A program made the position numbers and the translations under genes. Below are positions 58,938-64,000 of a stretch of DNA of 64,000 nt, one piece after another; the first letter of the stretch is position 1, and the number at the start of each line of letters is the position of its first letter. The stretch lies in contig NZ_FOUS01000011.1 of NCBI RefSeq assembly GCF_900114915.1, forward strand, positions 62,001-126,000, read 5' to 3'. The DNA comes from Bradyrhizobium sp. Rc3b. Lineage in GTDB: Bacteria > Pseudomonadota > Alphaproteobacteria > Rhizobiales > Xanthobacteraceae. The notes beneath the pieces are model-generated. The model worked only from the letters and a program-made list of their open reading frames with translations. It was not told the DNA's origin and made no database searches.

Positions 58938-60094
58938 CACACGCGCTCCAGAATGGCCGTCGAGGCGGCGTGGCGAACTCCCAAAAGGCCGCCGGTGCCG
59001 TGAGCGATGGCGAGATCGCAATTCTTGACCTGCACCTTCGGATGCGCCTCGCCGCGCAGCTGCCGCACGGCCTCGATGATCTTGGTCATGCCGCCGCGGT
59101 TGACCGGATGGTTGCTGCAGAGGCCGCCGCCGTCGGTGTTGAATGGCAGCTTGCCGACGCCCGAGATCAGATTGCCGTCGGCGACGAACTTGCCGCCCTC
59201 GCCTTTCTTGCAGAAGCCGAGATCCTCGAGCTGCATCAGCACCGTGATGGTGAAGCTGTCATAGATCGAGGCGTATTTGATGTCCTTCGGCGTGATGCCG
59301 GCTTCCGCGAACGCACGCGGGCCGGACCAGATGCCGGCGGAGTAAGTGAGATCGAGATCCTTGCCGCCGCGCGGGCCCTTCATCGCCTCGCCATGGCCGA
59401 TCAGCTTGACCAGTGGCTTCTTCAGGCTCCTGGCGATCTCCGGCGTCGTCACGATCAGCGCGCCGCCGCCGTCGGAGACGACGCAGCAATCCATACGATG
59501 CAGCGGATCGGAGATCATCGGCGAGTTCAGGACATCCTCGACGGTGACGACGTCCTTGAGCATCGCATGCGGATTGTATTGCGCGTGATGCGAGGCCGCG
59601 ACCTTGATCCAGGCGAGCTGCTCTGAAGTTGTGCCATAGTCGTGCATATGGCGCATGGCACACATGCCATAGGCATTGTGCGTGGTCGCCCCGTAAGCGG
59701 ATTCGAAATCGACCTCGGCACCGGCCGCACGCGGCGGCATCACACCGGTGCGGGGCTTGCCGGCGAGCGTGATCAGCGCAATCGAGCACTTGCCCGCCGC
59801 GATCGCCTCGGCGGCATGGCCGAGATGGATGATGTAGGAACAGCCGCCGGTCTCGGTGGAGTCAACGTGGCGGAGCTTCTTGGTGTTCAGGCCGAGATAG
59901 TCGACCATCGGCCAGGCGCCGCCGGGCGCATCGCCCGCGCAGAAATAGCCGTCGACATCGTCCTTGCTGATCCCGGCATCCTCGATCGCGCCCTTGGCGA
60001 CCTCGGCGTGGAGCTGGGCGGTGGATTTGTCCGGCGCATGCCGGGTCGGGTGTTCGTAGATCCCGGCAATGTAGGCCTTGCCCTTGATGGTCAA
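58937..60094 (-). CDS. SCP-x/lipid-transfer-type thiolase
   Basis: A 385-residue thiolase-superfamily protein with a TTG start at 60094 (MTIKGKAYIAGIYEHPTR). The nucleophile loop lies in DSTETGGCSYIIHLG, an atypical surrounding shared by the SCP-x/non-specific-lipid-transfer class, and the C-terminal motifs include SNHPVNRGG and HGTGGLLG. It cleaves 3-ketoacyl-CoA with CoA. With the coupled DUF35 partner, MaoC hydratase and multifunctional-type SDR it would carry out a complete side-chain beta-oxidation cycle. Confidence 0.87.
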   Translation of the reverse strand: MTIKGKAYIAGIYEHPTRHAPDKSTAQLHAEVAKGAIEDAGISKDDVDGYFCAGDAPGGAWPMVDYLGLNTKKLRHVDSTETGGCSYIIHLGHAAEAIAAGKCSIALITLAGKPRTGVMPPRAAGAEVDFESAYGATTHNAYGMCAMRHMHDYGTTSEQLAWIKVAASHHAQYNPHAMLKDVVTVEDVLNSPMISDPLHRMDCCVVSDGGGALIVTTPEIARSLKKPLVKLIGHGEAMKGPRGGKDLDLTYSAGIWSGPRAFAEAGITPKDIKYASIYDSFTITVLMQLEDLGFCKKGEGGKFVADGNLISGVGKLPFNTDGGGLCSNHPVNRGGMTKIIEAVRQLRGEAHPKVQVKNCDLAIAHGTGGLLGVRHAASTAILERV

Positions 60095-60215
60095 ACTTCA
60101 GGTCTCCGCTGGCGTTTCTTAATTGCCCCGTTTTTCTGAACCGCACTGGGCAGATTGGCAAGCGCGGAAATATTCCGCCCCGCGAGAGGGCAGCGGGTCG
60201 GCGCAACTCCCAATC

Positions 60216-60366
60216 CCGTCATCCTGAGGTGCGAGTGATGGGGCGCAGCGTGCCCCATCAGGAGCCTCGAAGGATGCACGGCCAAGCTATCTCGACGCCC
60301 GCTGAGCGACAGCCGGGCCGTCGCCCTTCGAGGCTCGCCGAAGAGGCGAGCGCCTCAGGGTGACGG
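60216..60366. repeat. intergenic repeat B, copy 2
   Basis: About 151 bp, CCGTCATCCTGAGGTGCG to CGCCTCAGGGTGACGG, with the inner arms GGCCGTCGCCCTTCGAGGC. It lies next to repeat A copy 2, as in the block near 34 kb. Confidence 0.8.
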
Positions 60367-60389
60367 TCTAGATGACCGGCTCGCTCTCA

Positions 60390-60930
60390 CATCGCAGACA
60401 CACCCCCGCATCCTCGCGGCCCATCTCGCCCGAGCTTTGCTTCCGTCTCGCTCCCTCCTTGAACAGAGGGCGCAGGGAAGACCGGGTGCCGGCTGGGCAC
60501 CCACGGTCCGCTGTGCGCGATTGCGCGAAGAACAGATGCACAGCGGCATACAGGTGCGGCCAAACATCCGGCCTTCCCTGCGCAGTGGCTTTACGGCTTA
60601 TGTCGTGCTCTCCCCGGGGAGCGATGCACTATTGCCCCCGTCGCCTTGCAATTACTCGCAAGACTTGACGCCAGCCTGCGGGCGTCAGGACCACACGATT
60701 TTGCCGTACGCGAGACCGCGCCCGTCGTGCACGAGACAATCGCCCGCGCCACGCAGCCCGCGTCCACCGCCGCTCACCCCGCGTTTCGTGACGATCGCGA
60801 TACGCCCCTCTTGAGGGATGAGGTGGCGGACCGATACGACAATTCCGAATTTCGGTAAAGTGGAATGTTTTTGCGCGCGGGGATTGACTCGTCTCTTGGA
60901 TGTTTCGCCCGGCGGTAACACAAGGGGTGG
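60390..60930 (-). repeat. long intergenic repeat A, copy 2 (inverted)
   Basis: Reverse-complement copy of the block at 33535-34140, with many point differences and small indels. The hairpin arms are GCGCAGGGAAGACCGG (60470-60485) and CCGGCCTTCCCTGCGC (60568-60583), and the inner arms CCGCTGTGC (60508-60516) and GCACAGCGG (60538-60546), a perfect inner stem. The landmark TTTCGGTAAAGTGGAATG is at about 60853-60870. Confidence 0.8.
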
Positions 60931-60933
60931 TGT

Positions 60934-61058
60934 CGTAGGGTGGGCAAAGCGACTTGTCCGCCGTAGCTCGGAGAGCGAAGGCGGAAGCGTGCCCACGTCT
61001 TTTGCGCAATCATGGCGAGGTCGTGGGCACGGCGCTTCGCGCCTTTGCCCACCCTACG
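60934..61058. repeat. MITE-like repeat D
   Basis: 125 bp with near-perfect terminal inverted repeats CGTAGGGTGGGCAAAGCG and CGCCTTTGCCCACCCTACG, and nested GCGTGCCCACG/CGTGGGCACGGC arms. Its right end contributes the stop codon of the DUF4262 frame. Confidence 0.75.
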
Positions 61059-61560
61059 GGACCTTGCGCCGTCCCAACCAGTTGCCTTCCGTCAGGTGGG
61101 GCTGTGCGGCACGGGCCTCAGCGGTTGCCTCCGCAGCCCTGGGAAAATGCCCGTCGCGATCGGGGTACGCGACTTGCAGGCATTCGAACTCATCATTGCC
61201 GTAGAACCATCTGCTCCATCCGAGATGCGAGCGGTAGTGCTGCAACGACACCGGAAGGAGCACGGCGGCGACATTCTCAAACAGCGCATCCGTGGGCTCG
61301 CCGACCAGCGGTCGCCGTCCTGCGTCGAGTTCGTGGTAGATCGTCCAGAACGTATCCTGGGCGGTCTGCTGTCCCATTGAAAACACGATCATCTCCGGAA
61401 ACCTGAACTTCAGCCAGAATCCGGTCGTGTAGGCGAAGCCCGGTCCTTCGCCATCGGAGAAGACATGCGTGCCAAACCAGCCGTGATTGCGAACTTTCTC
61501 GACGAAGTTCTGCTCGTGCTTATCGAGCCGATCGGGAGGCGCATCAAGAGCTGTGAACGT
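61054..61560 (-). pseudogene. DUF4262-family gene lacking a standard start codon
   Basis: The minus-strand frame encodes a whole DUF4262 protein: FTALDAPPDRLDKHEQNFVE, then KVRNHGWFGTHVFSDGEGPG, FAYTTGFWLKFRFPEMIVFS and a long C-terminal part. The expected initiator before FTALDAPP is ACG (61560-61558), probably a mutated ATG; the only standard start is an internal ATG at 61392, which would remove the conserved core. The frame stops upstream at about 61612 (TAG), so no other start exists. The 3' end runs into repeat D, whose CTA/TAG provides the stop. The gene is either decayed, uses ACG, or carries a sequence error. The family has no known biochemical role. Confidence 0.6.
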
Positions 61561-61602
61561 TGCTCGCTCGTCCGATACGAGGGGTGAAAGACAGACTCTT
61601 CG

Positions 61603-62619
61603 CTACGAGGCGGTGCTCGGGCGCGCGCGATAACGGAACGCGGTCAGCCCGGCGAACATCAGGCCGAGGACGAGAAAAACAGCGCCTCCCTTCACGCCAA
61701 AACTGTCCTGGTGTTGGCGCTCGGCCGCGTCGTCGACGATCAGGGGCCGCGCATCAGGTCTGCCCGAGAGATAGCGGATCCTGATCTGTCTGACGGTCTG
61801 GACGCCGTTGCGCGTGATCTGCCGCCAGAACGCCGGGCTGATATGGGTCGGTCCGTAGGCCTGCTGTCGTCCGCTCTTGTCGGTCCACGCCAGCGTCACG
61901 AGATAGCTCGGGGCCTCACCGGCCTTGTTCACCTCACCGTAGGCGCGGGTCACATCGGCGGTGGCGTCATCGCCATGGGCGAGGATCTCATTCAACGTGC
62001 TTTGCTCAATGTAGGAGTTCACCAGCATGTAGCCGCCGAATGGAAGCATCACAGCAGTCAGGGTCCCGAGGATGTAAGGAAAGGGACGCCTTGCTCCGGC
62101 GGCGATCGTCGCACTCCCCGGTCCGCCTCGACGCGCCGACCATGTCTGCCATCCGATCACGAGCATCAGGAGCACGGCGCAAACGCCTGCTCCCGCCGCC
62201 ATGAACCTGGACGTGGACCGGATATGGTTCAGATGGTCGTCGAGATCTTCGACAATGACCGGAAGCGATGCATCGTCGTCAACAGCCTGAATGGGAATCG
62301 TCAGGAGCTTGAGCTGGTTGCCAACCATGATCCGCGCCGCATAGGCAGCACTGACCGCAATGCCCGTGCGCTCGCGCTGGACGCCATCCCTGCCGGTCCA
62401 CTGCAATCCGATCGACAGATTTTCGTCGACATAGCGCGGCCAGCCGCCGTCAAACACGAACGGAAACCGCGGCGAGACGACTTTGGCCGAAATGATCTTT
62501 CCGGTGGTGCCATAGCCATCGCGCATGACACGTTCGATGGCATGCTGATTCCAGAACATCCCCAACGCCGCCAAAACACCGACGGCCAGAAACAGGATCA
62601 ACACAGTGCGCAATGACAT
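61603..62619 (-). CDS. DUF3592-like membrane protein with two repeats
   Basis: A 338-residue protein. Helices at the start (LFLAVGVLAALGMFWN), at about 142-162 (FMAAGAGVCAVLLMLVIGW), about 180-205 (GTLTAVMLPFGGYMLVNSYI) and the C-terminus (FLVLGLMFAGLTAFRYRAR) flank two extracytoplasmic domains, each opening with a DGYGTTGKI-like or ATADVTR motif as in DUF3592 proteins. Function unknown. The gene lies 42 bp upstream of the DUF4262 frame on the same strand and may be co-transcribed with it. Confidence 0.68.
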   Translation of the reverse strand: MSLRTVLILFLAVGVLAALGMFWNQHAIERVMRDGYGTTGKIISAKVVSPRFPFVFDGGWPRYVDENLSIGLQWTGRDGVQRERTGIAVSAAYAARIMVGNQLKLLTIPIQAVDDDASLPVIVEDLDDHLNHIRSTSRFMAAGAGVCAVLLMLVIGWQTWSARRGGPGSATIAAGARRPFPYILGTLTAVMLPFGGYMLVNSYIEQSTLNEILAHGDDATADVTRAYGEVNKAGEAPSYLVTLAWTDKSGRQQAYGPTHISPAFWRQITRNGVQTVRQIRIRYLSGRPDARPLIVDDAAERQHQDSFGVKGGAVFLVLGLMFAGLTAFRYRARPSTAS

Positions 62620-62732
62620 CGATCATCGCCCGCATAGCGCAGGGCCGCATCGCCCGGCGCGCCTCACTATCGCAAGTTGCTGATATCGCGGCGCCACAAC
62701 TCTTGTCAAACGGATGAATTGTCGTCCGCTGG

Positions 62733-62823
62733 CGTAGGGCGGATTAGCCGATGGCGTAATCCGCCGTATTGATCGCCACGGCAATAGGTGTGGCGGATTT
62801 ACGCTTCGCTAATCCGCCCTACG
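62733..62823. repeat. MITE-like palindromic element
   Basis: 91 bp bounded by perfect 16-bp inverted repeats CGTAGGGCGGATTAGC and GCTAATCCGCCCTACG. No open frame. It lies in the gap 62620-62831 between two minus-strand genes. Its CGTAGGG termini are shared with repeat D at 60934, so the two are related families. Confidence 0.75.
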
Positions 62824-62831
62824 AGACCGCC

Positions 62832-64000
62832 CTACTCCGCCGCGATCTGCCTTGGCGCGGGCGGCGGGTTGGCCAAGTCCGCGGCGAGTTGGGCGTAGCG
62901 GGCCTTGGCGTCCGCGACCGCTTTCTCCTTCACCGGGCCGTAGCCGCGGATGCGGTCGGGCAGCGACAGCAGTTCCACCGCGGTGTCGATCGTCACCGGC
63001 GACAACAGGCCGAGCACGGTGGCGACGTCCTTCTCGTAGCCGGCGATCAGGTCGCGTTCGAGCTTGCGGTCGGCGCTGCGGCCGAAGATATCGAGCGGCG
63101 TGCCGCGCAGGAATTTGAGTTTCGCCAGCACGCCGAAGACGTTCAGCATCCAGGGGCCGAAGGCGCGCTTCTTCGGGCGTCCCAGCGCGTCGAGGCCACC
63201 GCCGAGGATCGGCGGCGCCAGGTTGAAGCTGAATTTGAAGTCGCCCTCGAATTGATCGCGGAGCTGCTGGGCGAAGGCCCCGTCGGTGTAGAGGCGCGCG
63301 ACTTCGTATTCGTCCTTGTAGGCCAAGAGCTTGGCGTAGTTCACCGCAACCGCGCGCGGCAGCGCATCGCCATAACCGCCCTTCACTGCGGCATCGCGCA
63401 CCTGGTCGATCAGCTTGCGGTAGCGCTTGGCGAGACGGCTGTTCTGATAGGCAGCGAGGTGCTTGGCGCGGTGCTCGATGACCTCGTCGAGGCTCATGGC
63501 GTCCAGCGTCTTGGGCGCAGCCACCTGGTCCGTACCCTTCAGCATGTTGGCAAGACGTGCGGGATCGGCGACCGCGAGCCGGCCGAGGCGGAAGGCTTCC
63601 TTGTTCATCTTGATCGAGACGCCGTTGACCTCGATCGCCTGTTCGATCGACTCCGCCGACAGCGGGAACAAGCCCTTCTGATAGGCGTAGCCCATCATCA
63701 TCATGTTGGTGGCGATGCTGTCGCCGAGCAGCTGCTCGGCCGGCTTGGTGAAATCGAAGAACACCGAGTCCTTGTGCAGCGCGGTCTCCAAGAGCCCGTT
63801 CAGCTTGCGGGTCTGGAAGTTGAAGTCGCGGTTGAGGACGAAATCGGCGGTGGGGATGACGTGGCTGTTGATGATGCCGCGCGTCCGGGTGGAGTCGCAG
63901 AGCGAGATCGTGTCCTTGGCGACCGCGACCACCTCATCGGCGGCGAGCACGAGATCGGCCGTGCCGGTGACGATGCGCGAGCAGGTCACTTCCGCGGGGT
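62832..64000 (-). CDS. Indolepyruvate ferredoxin oxidoreductase, C-terminal part (partial)
   Basis: The frame runs from the stop at 62832 past the window end; the part seen is about 389 codons of a protein that is usually about 1150 residues. Recognised segments include IVTGTADLVLAADEVVAVAK, the ALHKDSVFFDFTKPAEQLLG region and the C-terminal domain PFGPWMLNVFGVLAKLKFLRG-like stretch (residues KKRAFGPWMLNVFG). The enzyme oxidatively decarboxylates aryl pyruvates to acyl-CoA using thiamine diphosphate and iron-sulfur clusters. The remaining domains lie outside. Confidence 0.8.
   Translation of the reverse strand, partial: PAEVTCSRIVTGTADLVLAADEVVAVAKDTISLCDSTRTRGIINSHVIPTADFVLNRDFNFQTRKLNGLLETALHKDSVFFDFTKPAEQLLGDSIATNMMMMGYAYQKGLFPLSAESIEQAIEVNGVSIKMNKEAFRLGRLAVADPARLANMLKGTDQVAAPKTLDAMSLDEVIEHRAKHLAAYQNSRLAKRYRKLIDQVRDAAVKGGYGDALPRAVAVNYAKLLAYKDEYEVARLYTDGAFAQQLRDQFEGDFKFSFNLAPPILGGGLDALGRPKKRAFGPWMLNVFGVLAKLKFLRGTPLDIFGRSADRKLERDLIAGYEKDVATVLGLLSPVTIDTAVELLSLPDRIRGYGPVKEKAVADAKARYAQLAADLANPPPAPRQIAAE

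Overview
The window is a stretch of high-GC chromosome from an alphaproteobacterium, most likely a Bradyrhizobium or a close Nitrobacteraceae relative. The evidence is the gene families present (IclR- and FixJ-controlled catabolic genes, several orphan solute-binding proteins, an Omp25-like porin, a two-subunit MacB-type exporter, small secreted proteins typical of the group) and above all the intergenic repeats, including a GAGCATGATC...GATCATGCTC palindrome family that I recall as abundant in that group. Assignment to genus is an inference, not a database result.
Layout. 1-3.3 kb: sugar-acid catabolic operon (enolase-superfamily dehydratase, gluconate 5-dehydrogenase, L-idonate 5-dehydrogenase) with a divergent partial gene and a palindromic operator between them. 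3.3-6.5 kb: a duplicated-domain secreted DUF2380/DUF3280-type protein divergent from a NarL-type two-component pair. 6.5-12.1 kb: an aromatic-compound module (extradiol dioxygenase-like protein, IclR regulator, MhpA-type flavin hydroxylase, fumarylacetoacetase-fold hydrolase, branched-chain-type binding protein). 12.1-17.5 kb: an integral membrane protein divergent from a second IclR regulator, then a CoA-transferase and two binding proteins (TctC type and LivK type). No permease gene accompanies any of the three binding proteins in the window. 17.5-25 kb: small genes, an ArsR/SRPBCC pair with a sharp promoter and twin operators, a beta-lactamase-fold hydrolase, a porin, an SDR, a GNAT enzyme and a tryptophanyl-tRNA synthetase. 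25-29.2 kb: small secreted proteins and a minus-strand run of curlin-repeat genes downstream of a FixJ-type response regulator, a probable functional-amyloid locus. 29.8-33.5 kb: MacA/MacB-type exporter and an orphan LuxR helix-turn-helix protein. 33.5-34.6 kb: a gene-free block of repeats. 34.7-47.6 kb: secreted phosphodiesterase, 1-Cys peroxiredoxin, chemotaxis receptor, photolyase, histone-like protein, DMT exporter, several small secreted proteins, an AraC regulator and tRNA-Arg(TCG). 47.7-54.4 kb: small proteins, a GrlR-like protein, a large PAS sensor kinase and a DMT exporter. 54.5-60.1 kb: a minus-strand operon for acyl-CoA or side-chain degradation (thiolase, DUF35 partner, MaoC hydratase, SDR, dihydrodipicolinate-synthase-like lyase, Nudix hydrolase). 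60.2-64 kb: a second repeat block, a DUF4262 gene without a normal start codon, a membrane protein and the C-terminal part of an indolepyruvate ferredoxin oxidoreductase.
The most interesting signals are the curlin-like gene run; an ArsR promoter that should give a leaderless mRNA with one operator on the start codon and a second exactly 50 bp upstream; three copies of one palindromic repeat that each begin at the stop codon of a same-strand gene; two inverted copies of a ~0.55 kb repeat whose long hairpin shows a compensatory base-pair change; and two genes (photolyase, DUF4262 protein) whose conserved N-terminus begins only at a non-standard codon. I found no CRISPR array, transposase, integrase, prophage or rRNA.
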